Positions 1-10,562 of a stretch of 64,000 nucleotides of DNA are shown piece after piece. Made by a program: the position numbers and the translations under genes. Positions within the stretch are counted from its first letter, which is position 1; each line of letters starts with the position of its first letter. This DNA is from Pyrocephalus nanus (lineage: Eukaryota > Chordata > Aves > Passeriformes > Tyrannidae): assembly GCA_038380795.1 (NCBI GenBank), contig CM076261.1, positions 94,510,418 to 94,574,417 on the forward strand. Reading direction: 5' to 3'. The notes below the pieces were generated by a model, which saw nothing but the letters and a program-made list of their open reading frames with translations, was not told the origin of the DNA and did not search any database.

Positions 1-1148
1 AATAAATTAATAATATTGAACGCCAACACCTCTGTCTAAGTCTGAACCTCCAGAGATATTAATATTTTGCTAATAATAACCACCCCCAGATCTGTCCCGC
101 TCTGTGTATTGTACATATGCTGTAAGATATTCACTGCTAATTTGTCAGCAGGAAGGTCTTGAAATCCTCTCCAAAGACTTAAACGTCTTACAAGTTTTAT
201 TTTTGCACTGAAGTTGCCGAAGGTGAGCCCAGTTTCACCACCCACGCTCACACTTGAAAAAAAAAAAAAGCTTCTAATTTGCAGGGAGAAGGTCCTCAAA
301 TCCTCACCCACTGCAGGATGGTATTTTAAACTCTCCCAGAAGAGTCGATTATGGTGAGACCCTTAAATTACCACCTACATCCACACACCCACATGTGTGT
401 GCACTTGGGTTCTTGAAACGTGGAGCCCTGGAAAATTGACTTTTCCAGGGATCTGGATGCAGGTTTCTCCATGTTTGTTGACAGAGAAGAGGTGAGAATT
501 AGAAATCTGTTTGCAAGCTCTGCACAGGGGAGTTTTCACCACCGGAAAACTCTGTGTCTTAACAGTCTGGAGCTCATCTTCAAGTTTGCACACCTGTAAA
601 TGTTTCTTTCTTTGGGTTCAGCCTGGAAATTAGGTTTATTTTCTGTACTGCTGCTGCTGCTGCTGCCTTATATCAGAGTGGTGTTTCAGCCTGGGTAGAG
701 GTTATGCTTGTCCTTTTAAAAAGAAAAAGAAACCAATCAGAATAATATTGAACCTGTTGATGGACCATTTCATGGGGGGGAAGGTGAGCAAGCAAAGGTC
801 CCTGTGAGAACAACACCATCCCTGCTTGCCAGGCAGGGAAGGAGAGGCACAGGAGGGGGGAATGCCCTGACTGATTAATGCTCACTGGCTTTTGCCAGGA
901 CAGATTTAGGAAGAGATGTTCAATTTCCCAATTAGCAGTTTACTGTCTCAAGTACCTAACGGTACCTCTGCATATTTTATCCCCTCCTGTCTCTCTGGGA
1001 CACTCCAGCCAGTTTTTACTGAGCTCTGATCTGCTCCCAGGATTTGATCCTGTGATGTCTCTGCACTCCTTCCCAACCTGAGGTTTAGTTTCGTCCCCAG
1101 ATCACCTGTCAGGCTTCTTGCTGGAACTCCCCAATGTCAGAAGGATAT
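1..1148. other. Unassigned unique DNA, left end
   Basis: I see no gene or recognisable repeat here. The stretch holds an A13 run near 257-269 and a short run of six CTG triplets near 645-663. Open frames on both strands stay below 100 codons and show no domain. It could be intronic or intergenic. Confidence 0.6.
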
Positions 1149-1520
1149 AAAGCTGTTGGAAATGGACCAAAGGGGGGCTGTGAGGAGGGTGAAGGGTCTG
1201 GAGGTGAAGCCACGTGAGGAGTGGCTGAGGTCACTTGGCTTGTTCAGCCTGGAGAAGAGGAGACTGAGGGGAGCTTTCTCATGTGGAAAAGTGGAGGGGC
1301 AGGCACTGGTATCTTCTCTCTGGGGACCAGAGACAGGACTGAAAAAACAGCATGAAACTGTGTCAGGGGAGTTTCAGGCTGGATATTGGGAAAAATTTCT
1401 TCACCCAGAGGGTGGTTGGGCACTGACCAGGCTCCCCAGGGCAGTTGTCACAGCACCAAGGCTGACAGGGCTCAAGAATTGTTTATAAAGTGCTCTCAAG
1501 TACAGGTGGGATTCTGTTCC
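1149..1520 (+). mobile_element. CR1 LINE 3' fragment, truncated at its end
   Basis: This reads in the CR1 sense direction. It opens with the AGCTGTTGGAAA block, passes through TTGTTCAGCCTGGAGAAGAGG near 1240, then the GGATATTGGGAAAAATTTCTT block near 1380. It carries the CACAGCACCAAGGCTGACAG block near 1450, which marks the same CR1 subtype as the copy at 52,701. The copy stops near 1520 before the usual ATTCTATG tail, so its 3' end is lost. The 110-codon open frame at 1156-1488 is only a reading of this dead element. Confidence 0.9.
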
Positions 1521-1786
1521 TAAAAAATACAGCTATTTCTCTCAACATCCTCTCTACATCTCTGAGCAGTATCTGGGAACTTGGCTAGAAAGGCCCACTT
1601 TCTAAAAGCAAATAAGGTCATTAACATCCCAGCTGAGATTCTCAATATGCAAAAAGTCGGGGCAATTAGAGATGTTCAGCATCCTCTTAGCAGCTGTGCA
1701 TTTTGTGTTGGCATTTCGAAATTCATGGCCAGATTTGATGCTCATAAACGGGCATAGCGTGATCCAAAAACGTGTTTTAAAAAAGC

Positions 1787-1910
1787 CACAGAATATCCTG
1801 AGTTGGAAGGGAACCACAAGGATCATCAAAATCCAACTCTTGTTCCTGCATAGGACAACCTGAAGAATCACACCATGTGCCTTGAGAGCACTGTCCAAAT
1901 TCTTCTTGGG
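1787..1910 (-). mobile_element. CR1 LINE 3' tail fragment, antisense
   Basis: The plus strand shows the reverse complement of a CR1 tail: GAGTTGGAAGGGAACCACAA, then the GGATCATC block and CACACCATGTGCCTTGAGAG. It is the same subtype as the copy at 1149-1520 but in opposite orientation, about 270 bases away. The 5' part is missing. It lies inside a longer open frame on the minus strand that has no independent support. Confidence 0.85.
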
Positions 1911-3529
1911 ATGTGGCTGCAGTTCAATGGGAGAGGCCTTGGCTGTGTCAGGACTCATTGATTTTCTGTACATACATGACACTTTTTTTTTTCTCCCCAT
2001 CTGTTTCAAGTTCAAAGTGAAAAGCTGATTGCAAAAGTAGAGAGAGGGCTATAAAAAAAAAAAAAAGCAATGTCCCCAAGTACTAGGTCTGAAATTTGTC
2101 CTTATGGTGGGATTCTCCACAGCTAAACAGGGTGTTAGAAATGTTGGAGACTGTTCCCTGTGTTTTCCCAGTGCTGGGAAGTGTAAAAGTGCCCAGTTAC
2201 AGCGAACATCCATGAATGGAGTTCAGCTCCTCTTCTCCAACCTAAGGAGGTCCAGAAAGGCAGTCAGGGATGGATGGAGAGAGGAACTCCTGCCATTGTT
2301 GGCAGCAGCTCTGGGCAGAAATCAGCAATGGAGGCTGAGCTGTCTTTCAGGCAGCAGGATGCAGCAGCATAAGCCTTAAAACTAGTTCTGTGTTGAAAAG
2401 TACCTTACACATGCCAGTTCTGACACTTGGGAAGGGGACCCCAACTCCTTGAACAATCACCTCACCTTAATGCATCCAGAATAGTCTGGGGGTTTATGGT
2501 TCCATGGCTTGGTTGAAGTTCTGTATCCCAGCATATTCCTTCCCTAATCCTTGGCAGAACTCAACAGCTTGGCCAGGTCATGCTGGTGAAGGAGATCATG
2601 TCCCAGCATCAGTGACAAGGTGTCTGCAAGAACAAACATCCCCATAAGTAGGAATAATTGAGCACCTTGCTGTGGAGCTGATTAATGAACCTCCAGGGAT
2701 GAGCAGCCCTGTTGCTCAAAGAGTCAGTGAGCTTAGAAAAACCTCAGTGAAGTGCCCAACCTTTTGAGTGGTAAACAAAGCAGCATCCATCTGATCTGAA
2801 ATTCCTTTATGGGGAGGGGAAATTCGGGTGAAAAAAGAGGAATTCTGAAATTGGCTGGGAATTAGTAGTTCTGACTTGTGAGGCTGTGGCTGAGGGACTG
2901 CTGGGGAAATGTGACCTTTCCTTTGCTCCCTGTTCCTCCACCTCACTCCTACCTTCTCAGAGGTGACATAATATCTAACAGCCAGTTTCTCACCTCTGCA
3001 GGCTATGACTGACACTGTAACAAACTGAGGGAATACAGCTTGAGGATTTTCTTCCCTCTTTTGACATGGACTGGGAACAGCATGTCCTCCCCAGCACACA
3101 CATGACTCGGATTCATGGAAATCTTCACTGTGCTTATCCCTGCTGTGTTCCCCAGTATGAAATGGCCTCTGGACTATAAAATGCACAGGGTGGTGGGATT
3201 CCTCCCATCTCTTTTGTAGCACAGAAAATGGAAACAGAAGTTCTACCTCTCAGTGAAATCAGCCCAATTGATCAGATTTTGAGTAGGCTTGAAGTGGAAA
3301 GGTGCACCTTCTCTTATCTCTGGGGTTTAACTTCAATCAGTGACAGAAAAGAGGATGCACATAAGTACCCAGAACATGCCTACCCTTTCAACTGAGCCCA
3401 CACAATAAACCTGGGAGATCCATTTGGGGCATGAGATCTTCTTTGGGTGAGGACCCAGGTTGTTTGGTGACTCAGAATATTAAATACGACCCCTCTGAGC
3501 CTGAGTTAATGCCAAGGAATGGCCAGGAG
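1911..3529. other. Unassigned unique DNA
   Basis: No repeat family or gene is recognisable. There are A/T runs near 1983-1992 and 2053-2066. The longest open frame, 168 codons on the minus strand at 2716-3222, has no recognisable domain, signal peptide or repeated motif, and I do not call it a gene. Confidence 0.55.
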
Positions 3530-4150
3530 GGAAATGAAAAGTTGATAACTGCATGCACAATAATCTGTTCTAAATTAGCCCTGACCCCCCAGGAAAGAGA
3601 TCTTGGAGTCACTGCAGATAGTGATTTTATGTGTCATCTCGCTGGTCAGCACAAGCAAAATACGTGAATAAAATCCTAGAACTTACTAGGAAATGGATAG
3701 AAAACAGAGCCTTTCTTTAAAAGTGTGTGTATTTAAATCCCTGATGACCCTAAATCTGGGACACCGTGTGTACTTCCATTCATGCCATATTAAAAAAAAA
3801 GGGTGTAGTAGAGTTAGAAAAGGTACAAAGAAGGATGACCAGAGATGTGGAGTAGCTTTAATGTGAGGAATGGCTAAGCTGTAATTCTCATTGCAGCTGG
3901 GAGTCGTCCTGTGTGTGCCAGCAGACATCTACAGAGGGATGACAGGTCTGAAAAGGGTGAGTAAGGGATGGTTATTCATTATTTCTCATGCCATGACAAA
4001 CCAGGGGTGCTGATGGAATGATCAGATACAGGATTAAAACAAACATAAAGAACTTTCTTTACACACATCATGGGCAGTTAAAAATATAATGTTTCTCGGA
4101 CAGGCTTTAGAAAAATCAGTGGGGAAAAAGCTCAGGGATAGCAATCTGAC
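3530..4150 (+). mobile_element. Ancient CR1/L3-like LINE, 3' part, heavily decayed
   Basis: From about 3570 the sequence carries TCTAAATTAGC, then AGGAAAGAGATCTTGGAGTC at 3591-3610. Further blocks follow, such as AGAAAAGGTACAAAGAAGGATGACC near 3820 and ATACAGGATTAAAACAAACA near 4027. From memory these match old CR1/L3-type elements shared by reptiles and birds, rather than the young avian CR1 copies nearby. It is far more diverged than those copies, with many indels. It ends exactly where an ERV LTR begins at 4151, so it may have been split by that insertion. The subfamily is uncertain. Confidence 0.7.
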
Positions 4151-4600
4151 TGTGCTGGTTTTGGCTGGGATGCAGCTGATTTTCTTCATGTTAGCAAGTA
4201 TGGGGCTATGGTTTGGATTTGTGATGAAAACAGTGTTGATAATAGAGAGATGTTTTAGATGTGGCTGAGCAGTTCCTGTGCAGCATCAAGGCTTGTTCTG
4301 CTGGGGAAGAAGAAGGAAGAAGGAGGAGTTTGGAATGACTGTTTGACTTCCCAAGTCACCATTATGTGTGATGGAGCTTTCCTGGGGATGGATGAACACC
4401 TGCCTGCCCACGGAAAGTGGGCAATGAATTCCTTGTTTTCCTTTCCTTGTGTGCACAGCTTTTGCTTCACCTATTAAACTGTTTTTATCTCAACCCTCTG
4501 CTTTTCTCACTTTTTCTCTTCTGATACTTTCTCCCTCCAGGGGAGAGTGAGTAACTGGCTGTGTGGGACTCAATTGCCAGCTGGGGTTAAACCCTGACGG
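4151..4600 (+). mobile_element. ERVK-type long terminal repeat
   Basis: The element starts with TGTGCTGGTTTTGGCTGGGA, a start I recognise from a common bird LTR family. It continues through GGGGCTATGGTTTGGATTTG and ends at GGGGTTAAACCCTGACG. A canonical LTR would end in CA; here the last bases are CG, which fits one mutation. An ATTAAA signal lies at 4473-4478, in the expected place for LTR polyadenylation. The length of about 450 bases is normal. It has no partner LTR in the window. ERVK is inferred from the primer binding site just downstream. Confidence 0.85.
4473..4478 (+). promoter_or_regulatory. LTR polyadenylation signal ATTAAA
   Basis: ATTAAA sits in the CTATTAAACTGTTTTTATC block, about 120 bases before the LTR end. 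This is the usual position of the signal in this LTR family as I recall it. Whether it still works cannot be seen. Confidence 0.5.
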
Positions 4601-4607
4601 TCCTTTT

Positions 4608-4626
4608 GGGCACCCAAGGTGGGGCT
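4608..4626 (+). other. ERV primer binding site, lysine-tRNA type, mutated
   Basis: Seven bases after the LTR the sequence TGGGCACCCAAGGTGGGGC matches the known lysine-tRNA (Lys1,2) primer site TGGCGCCCAACGTGGGGC. It differs by one inserted base and two substitutions. Retroviruses use this site to start minus-strand DNA synthesis. Its presence shows that the LTR at 4151 is a 5' LTR that kept part of its internal region, and is not a solo LTR. Confidence 0.75.
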
Positions 4627-5470
4627 AGAAGGGATCAAGATAACAGCAGGTTTCATTGGAATTTATAGCTGCTATTGCTGTTTAGCTATTAATTGACAGC
4701 TCCTGTGCTTGCCAGGACTTCCCTGGCTGTGTTTTAGAGCCCGGTGCTTGTTAGTGGTTGCTTTAGGGTGACTGCTCTCCGTGGTGCTGCACTGCTCATC
4801 ATCTGACTGTGCTGTGCCTGGGAATGGTTTGATAACAGCAGCAGAGATGTGCCTGGGCTGGTAGATGGCCAGGGAATCTCTGCCCTTCCTGTGCTGTTGC
4901 ACTGGGGAGGCTGGAACTCCAGTGGGAATTCAAGTCAAAGAAACTGTGACCTGTGGATGAGTCCGCGAGAGAGCAGGACACCCCAAAATCTCTGTGGCTT
5001 GGATTAGGCCACACCAGGGCAGGTTCATCTGGAAGAGTCTGAGCCCATGGCTGTGTTTGTGCTGGACCTCTAAAAGAACCCAAAAATAAGTCCAAGCTGG
5101 AGAAGGTTCATCTTGAAGCATCAGTGGCTGGGCATGAAGTCACTCTGGACCAGCTGAAAGCATCTGGCTGTGGATAAGCCTGTGGCAGAGCAAGTACACT
5201 CATGATTTGAGCTGCATGTTACAGGAATTACTCCAGCAGCAATCACCTGAACCAGTGAAGGGCAGGTTTTATTAGCAGCAAAGCAAGTGCAGCAGCGACC
5301 TGACCTGAGCTGGCTTTGGTGCCCAAAAACTCCACACCACATACCACCTCTCCTGTCCACCATAACAGCTGGAGCCCAAAGGCATGGACTAAAATGAACT
5401 CAGTTGAAATTCTATAGATATTTGTGGACATTTTATGGGTGTTTTATAAACATTTTGGTTCACAGACTGG
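4627..5470 (+). mobile_element. Probable decayed ERV leader or internal remnant
   Basis: The sequence runs straight on from the primer binding site and has the GC-moderate, gene-free look of an ERV leader. I recall parts near 4690-4900 as typical of bird ERV leaders, but cannot confirm this by alignment. No gag, protease, polymerase or envelope reading frame is visible, and the open frames are all short. The right end is uncertain; only the first few hundred bases are reasonably linked to the LTR. Confidence 0.45.
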
Positions 5471-6090
5471 GTTAGGTCTTGGCCATCATGGCAAATTTAT
5501 AGCAATTAATAGATGTTCCTACACTAACCCTATAACCTGGTTTCCTTCTAGCATGGCCTTAGTCAGGGTATCTTAAGGAAGTTCAACCTCTGTGATTTCC
5601 TAAATAATTTCACTGATATGTATCCAGAGCTGGAAACAACTGATCGGATATCAGTCCTCAGAAAAAAAGAAATAAAGAAAAAAAAAAAACCACATGTGGA
5701 GGCTGTAATGAATCACAACCTGCCCTCAAATCAACACATGGTGCTGTCATGAAAACTCTGAGCGCTGCACTGTGCTGTGTAGCCTGCCAGAGGTGCTCTG
5801 CTCACCCCCGGGAACACCTCAGTGAGAGGCGATTCTAGAAAGTGGGGCACTCCATTTCCAGAATGATTTGCCCTACTTCAGGAATATCTAGTGGGAGCCA
5901 CAAGAGTACCAACAGGGAAAAAACTACCTGTGGGGAAACACTGAAATCATTATCTCCTTCAGAGGGAAGGGCGCCGAGCAGATTATGGATGTGCTGTTCA
6001 AATCCATGAAGAGCTGTTTTATCATGGGAGAAGAAATCCAAAGGAAAAATTTAAACTGCCATAGGGAAGAGGGTTTTCAGGATTTTCAAG
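5471..6090. other. Unassigned DNA after the ERV remnant
   Basis: Nothing recognisable is present except an A-rich patch near 5667-5690. I could not tell whether the old LINE at 3530-4150 resumes here. Confidence 0.5.
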
Positions 6091-6475
6091 CAGCTGAGGG
6101 AGCTGGGGGTGTTCAGACTGGAGAAAAGGAGGCTCAAAGGAGACGTTAACACCCTCCCTGACAGGATGTTGTAGACAAATGGGGTCGGGCTCTTCTCCAG
6201 GTAACAAGCAACAGGACAAGAGGAAATGGCCTCAAGCTGTGCCAGGAGTGGTTCAGGTTGGACATCAGGAGGAATTTCTTCATGGAAAGGCCAGTCAGGC
6301 ATTGGAACAGCCTTCCCAGGGAATCAGTGGAGTCCTCATCCCTGGAGGTGTTCAAGGAATGACTGGATGTGGCACTCAGTGCTCTGGACTAGTTGACAAG
6401 GTGGTAATGGGTCATAGTTTGGACTTGATCTTGGAAGTCTTTTCCAGCCTCAATGATTCTCTGATTCTGTTCTGT
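6091..6475 (+). mobile_element. CR1 LINE 3' fragment with degenerate tail
   Basis: It starts with CAGCTGAGGGAGCTGGGGGT and passes through TCAGACTGGAGAAAAGGAGG. It then carries GGTAACAAGC near 6200 and GGACATCAGGAGGAATTTCTT near 6260. It finishes in AATGATTCTCTGATTCTGTTC, the degenerate octamer tail. Sense strand is plus. Open frames on either strand here are by-products. Confidence 0.9.
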
Positions 6476-7700
6476 TTCATCAGGTGAGATTTTCCAACGG
6501 TCAGGACATCTAAACACTGGCATGAATTGCCTGCAAGATTTCCGTTATGGGAGGCCTTGAAAAATCCCCACAGTTTAAACAAAGATCTATCAACAGAGAC
6601 CTAAAAATACTGTGTCTCACTTCGGGACAGGAAAATAAACTGTGCAACCTCCAGAGTTCTCTCCCAGACCTATGAATTTGTAATGCTGTCACAAACTTCT
6701 CCCACAGGCTTCATAATTTGGGTGAAAACACTTTGGGTGTTCTGAATTAATTACAGAGCCTTTTCCTGGGCTGTGGATTGGGACTGGCAATGTCATTTCA
6801 GCGAGGTCCATGAAACACAGCAATTTTAGCTTTCTGTTCCTATGGAGAAATCTTCATTTCTCTTCCCTGCAGCAGGATTCAAGAAGTATTCAGGCTTTTC
6901 TGGGTTTTCAGGGTAGAATATTTGTGGTGCGGGGCTGAGGTGAGCCGCTCTTTGTCATGCACTTATGACAACTGCAAACACCACAGAGATGCCAACCACC
7001 CAGCCACACCTCGAGCAGCTTTTGCCTCACAGCTGCTGGGGGGAAGGAGGCACAAGCAAGACCTTCACATTTCTGCCTTACCACGGGGAGGAACATCTCC
7101 CAGATGTAAAATGCCAGCCCTGTTCGTGACTGAAATCAACGAGGAATGACTTGGAGCCGGCTGGCAGGGGGCAGGAAATCTGTGTACTTTGTGTAGCTAA
7201 TATTGCAGAGCCAGTGCCTTGTACACAAGAACTAAGTGAAAAGAACTGGAAACTGGATGTCTTGTTTATTTATCAGATTATGTCTCAGTGCAGTTGGCAA
7301 ATATTTACTAGGGCTTGTAAGGAGCAGTCTGTAAAAGTTTCTACAGTCTCTGGAAATTCTCCCTTTCTCAGGCATAAACATCTGGTAGGAGAATGTGGTT
7401 TTTTTTCCCCTGCTGCTTACATATTTTTTGGTGTGGTTGGTTGGGATGTTTTCTGTGATTTTTTCTTTTTGCCTAATGAGCAGATTGTTTAGTCTACTCA
7501 CTGCCTTCAGCTCGTGCTGTTGGCCAGGGCTGCTGCAATCCCCTTTCCGTGCATCTCTGCCGATTTTTCCGTCTTGCATTGGCTTTCTGGCATGACTGCA
7601 AGGCAACAGGGGATTGTGAGTGAACAGTTCCCTGGGGAGGAATGCCAGAAGGAAATTCAGGATTCCCTCGGGCTGTGGGCATCACCAAAAGACTCTTTTT
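6476..7700. other. Unassigned unique DNA between CR1 copies
   Basis: No repeat family or gene is recognised. A pyrimidine-rich patch lies near 7399-7480. Short open frames on both strands have no domain features. Confidence 0.55.
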
Positions 7701-8101
7701 TATGAGGACAGGTGGAGAGAGTTCGGCCTGTTCAGCCCTGAGAAGAGACAATTGAGAGGGGACCTTATTAATTCCTGAAGTATCTGCAGGGTGGATGTCA
7801 AGAGGATGGACCAGGATCTTCTCAGGGGTGCCCAGCAATGGGACAAGAAGCAATGGGCACAAACTGGTGCACAGGACATTCCACCTGAATATGAAAAAGA
7901 ACTTCTTTCCTGTGCAGTGACCCAGCACTGAATAGATTGCCCTGAGGGGGTGTGGAGTATCCCTCACTGGAGATACTCCAGAACCATCTGGACACCAACC
8001 TGTGCCATGTGTTCTGTGATGACCCTGCTGGAGCAGGGAGGTTTGACCAGGTGACCCACTGTGGGCCCTTCCAACCCGACCCATTCTGTGATTCTGTGAC
8101 T
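7701..8101 (+). mobile_element. CR1 LINE 3' fragment with octamer tail
   Basis: It begins TATGAGGACAGGTGGAGAGA and contains CAGCCCTGAGAAGAGACA. Near 8020 it carries GATGACCCTGCTGGAGCAGG and ends CATTCTGTGATTCTGTGAC. This tail subtype also occurs, reversed, at 17,620. The longest open frame of the window (283 codons, minus strand, 7494-8345) runs antisense through this copy and is probably an accident. Confidence 0.92.
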
Positions 8102-8640
8102 CTTTGAAAACCCATCTACGAGCTGCTTGGCTTTGTCCTCCATTTGAGAGGTGGCATAAATGTCTACAGCCATTCCTCTGTGTCCCTCTCCATCCCTTTC
8201 CTCCAGACTGTTTGAAAACACTCCAAAAATGGAACGAGGACCACCCAGATGCTCCGTATGTAAAGTTTGGTGCTGTGACATCAGATGCATCCCAAAGCTT
8301 CTCCATGCTCCAGCACCAGGCACAGCAACTTGTGTTTGGAGGCACATTTCCACTGCACAGGAATGAGGAAGGAGATCATTTCAGCCCAGCTGTTGTTGGC
8401 TCCGGGTCCCTGACAGCCTGGGATGGGTTCTCATCCAAAATGTACCCCCTACTGTATTTTAATTAAACTGAACAAACAAACCGATCTCAAAGCCATCCAG
8501 CAGAGCTAACTTTGTGTTGAGGCTGAGCTGGACTGTGCACCACTACGGGGAGGGAAACTGGATGCTGGCACAGCTTCTGCTGTCTAAATACTCCCAGCCA
8601 AGAGTTGGGATGTACTTTCTTACAATAAAAAAGTTGCTGA
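8102..8640 (+). other. Possible processed retrocopy 3' end of unknown origin
   Basis: Unique sequence leads up to AATAAA at 8624-8629, with an A28 tract beginning 13 bases later. That arrangement is what a reverse-transcribed polyadenylated mRNA leaves behind. I do not recognise the source transcript, and the left border is unknown. A plain AATAAA next to an expanding A microsatellite would look the same. Confidence 0.3.
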
Positions 8641-8642
8641 GG

Positions 8643-8670
8643 AAAAAAAAAAAAAAAAAAAAAAAAAAAA
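8643..8670 (+). repeat. A28 homopolymer
   Basis: An uninterrupted run of 28 A, followed by GG and another A-rich stretch. It is either a retrocopy tail or a mononucleotide microsatellite. Confidence 0.95.
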
Positions 8671-9343
8671 GGAAAAAACAACACAACAATCCACAAAGAA
8701 AATGGCTCCGGGACTGTTCCCCTCTCGCCCGTATTTATTCAAGCTGTCTTCCTCTCTCTGCAAATTTGGCAAACAGAGCCTGGCATCCCAGCTCGGGGGA
8801 CACCTGTTAAATAAATAGGCTCAGTCTCTAACTGCTGCATTCATGGCAGAGTTTCCTGGTTCCCTTAGGCAGCTAATTTTTGTTGATTATCATACAGTAC
8901 AGAGGGATTGTTTGTGCCTCTGCCTCCCATCCCGGCTCTGCTGCTGGTACCAGGCGTGTCCGCGTGACTCAGGCCCCGCTGCCTGCACGGAATAAAGGGT
9001 GATTTGATTCTATCAGTCCGTGATTTTTTTAGTGTGGATCACGAGGCAGGGGGAGGGAAGCAGCCAGGTGGGTTCTTGGGGAGGTGAACTGAGCCCCTGT
9101 TGATTTGCTTGGTTTTCCCTCATCGAGGGAGAAACCTGAGAGCTGAAGCAAAGCTTAACTGGGAGCTGAACCAAGGCTTAACTGGGAGCAGGAGGTGGTG
9201 TTGCCTGAGGCAGAGAGACAAACGAGCTCACTAAGAGGCAACAAATGGGCTGGGAGGCCCTCAGAGAAGGACTGAGCAACATCAGGCATCAAGGGGCTGG
9301 ATTTTAGTATTGAGAGCTCCGAGATACGCAGAGGAATTTGAAA
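8671..9343. other. Unassigned unique DNA
   Basis: No repeat family or gene is recognised. It has a slightly higher GC stretch near 8935-8990, but no CpG cluster that would suggest a promoter. Confidence 0.55.
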
Positions 9344-9508
9344 TTTTGGCTGCCCCATCCCTGGAATTTTTCAAGGCTGGGCTGGATGGGGATCTGGGCA
9401 ACCTGGTCTAGTGGAAAATATCCCTGTCTGTGGCAGGAGGGGTTGGAAGAAGATGATCTTTAAGGTCCCTTCCAACCCAAACCATTTGATGATTCTATGA
9501 TTTTATGA
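9344..9508 (+). mobile_element. CR1 LINE 3' tail
   Basis: A short 5'-truncated copy with GGCTGCCCCATCCCTGGAAT, CAACCTGGTCTAGTGG and TTCCAACCCAAACCAT, ending in GATGATTCTATGATTTTATG. It has the common tail subtype marked by CCTGGTCTAGTGG. Confidence 0.93.
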
Positions 9509-9863
9509 ATTGAGCTGTCCCAGGACATGCCTTAACACAGGAGCAGATCTGAACAGCTTCACACAACACACAAGGCAACGTGAAGAAGTCCTGGAGCCAG
9601 GTCAGCGTGGTGCTCTACATCATCTGGGGTCTATTTCTCCTGAAATGGGCCTCAAAAGCTGCATATGGTGCTGGGCTGGGATGTTTTCAAAGGAGAACTT
9701 ATCCCTCACCGCCTTCAAATACAGGCAGAGAGAGCTCATGCTCCATTCCCTGACCATATGGTCTGCCTGTCTGGCACAACCATCTCCAGCAATCCAGAAA
9801 GTTGTCTATCCAGAGGTGGTAGGGTTTAAAAGGGGGTTTAGTTTTGTGGTATTGTTTTGTAAT

Positions 9864-10107
9864 TCACAGAATCACAGGAACATAGAGTGGTCGGAGGAAC
9901 CTCAAAGATCATCTAGTTCCAAACCCCTGCCATGGGCAGGAACATCTTCCACTGGAAAAGGTTGATAAGAGCCCCATCCAACCTAGCCTTGAACACTTCC
10001 AGGGATGGGGCAGCCACAGCTTCTCTGGGCAACCTCACAGGGATGTCTCATCACCCTCACAGGGATGATTTTCTTCCTAATTTCTAATCTAAATCCTCTC
10101 TTTTTAT
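9864..10107 (-). mobile_element. CR1 LINE 3' fragment, antisense
   Basis: Reverse complement of a CR1 tail: CACAGAATCACAGGAACATA, ATCATCTAGTTCCAAACCCC, GGGATGGGGCAGCCACAGCT and TTTCTTCCTAATTTCTAATC-like blocks. It lies between two plus-strand CR1 copies at 9344 and 10,187, forming an inverted cluster. A short internal duplication (CTCACAGGGATG, twice near 10,034-10,068) is copy-specific. Confidence 0.9.
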
Positions 10108-10186
10108 TGCCCACCAGCTTTCCTTGAGCTTTGAAGTTTCAGCAATGAACTTCAAAACTCAACAACCAGTGGAGGATGTTGTGTAT

Positions 10187-10562
10187 TCCAGAGAAAAGCA
10201 GGATCCAGGGCAACCTTATTGCTCTCTACAACTGCCTGAAAGGAAGTTGCAGAGACCTGGGGGTCGGTCTCTTCTCCCAGGTAACGAGTGACAGGAAAAG
10301 AGGAAATGTCCTTGAGATGCAGCAGGGGAGGTTTAGATTGGATATTAGGGAAAATTTCTTCACAAAAAAAAAAGGTGATCAGGCATTGGAACAGCCTGCC
10401 CAGGTCAGTGGTGGAGTCACCATCCCTGGAAGTGTTCAAAAGCCATGTAGATGTGGTTCCTGGGGACATGGATTAGTGGTGGACTTGGCAGTGCTGGGTT
10501 TGACAACTGGACTCAATAATCTTCATGGTCTCTTCCAGCCTTAAGTGATTTTATGATTGTAT
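10187..10562 (+). mobile_element. CR1 LINE 3' fragment with internal A10
   Basis: Blocks include ACCTTATTGCTCTCTACAAC, TCGGTCTCTTCTCCCAGGTA, GGATATTAGGGAAAATTTCT and GGACATGGATTAGTGGTGGA, and the copy ends in GATTTTATGATTGTATTC. An A10 run near 10,365 replaces the usual CACCAAAAGGGTGG, so an internal A-tract has expanded. This tail subtype also appears at 18,281. Confidence 0.93.

Noticed and set aside
2716..3222. 168-codon minus-strand open frame
   Set aside because: No domain, signal peptide or repeat. Unique DNA of this length often contains one such frame.
4951..4990. Hammerhead-ribozyme-like stretch (GGATGAGTCCGCGAGA near 4956)
   Set aside because: The core CTGATGA is not intact (reads GTGGATGA), and the GAAA block is absent (reads ACCCCAAAA). 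The match is weak and partial, so chance is enough.
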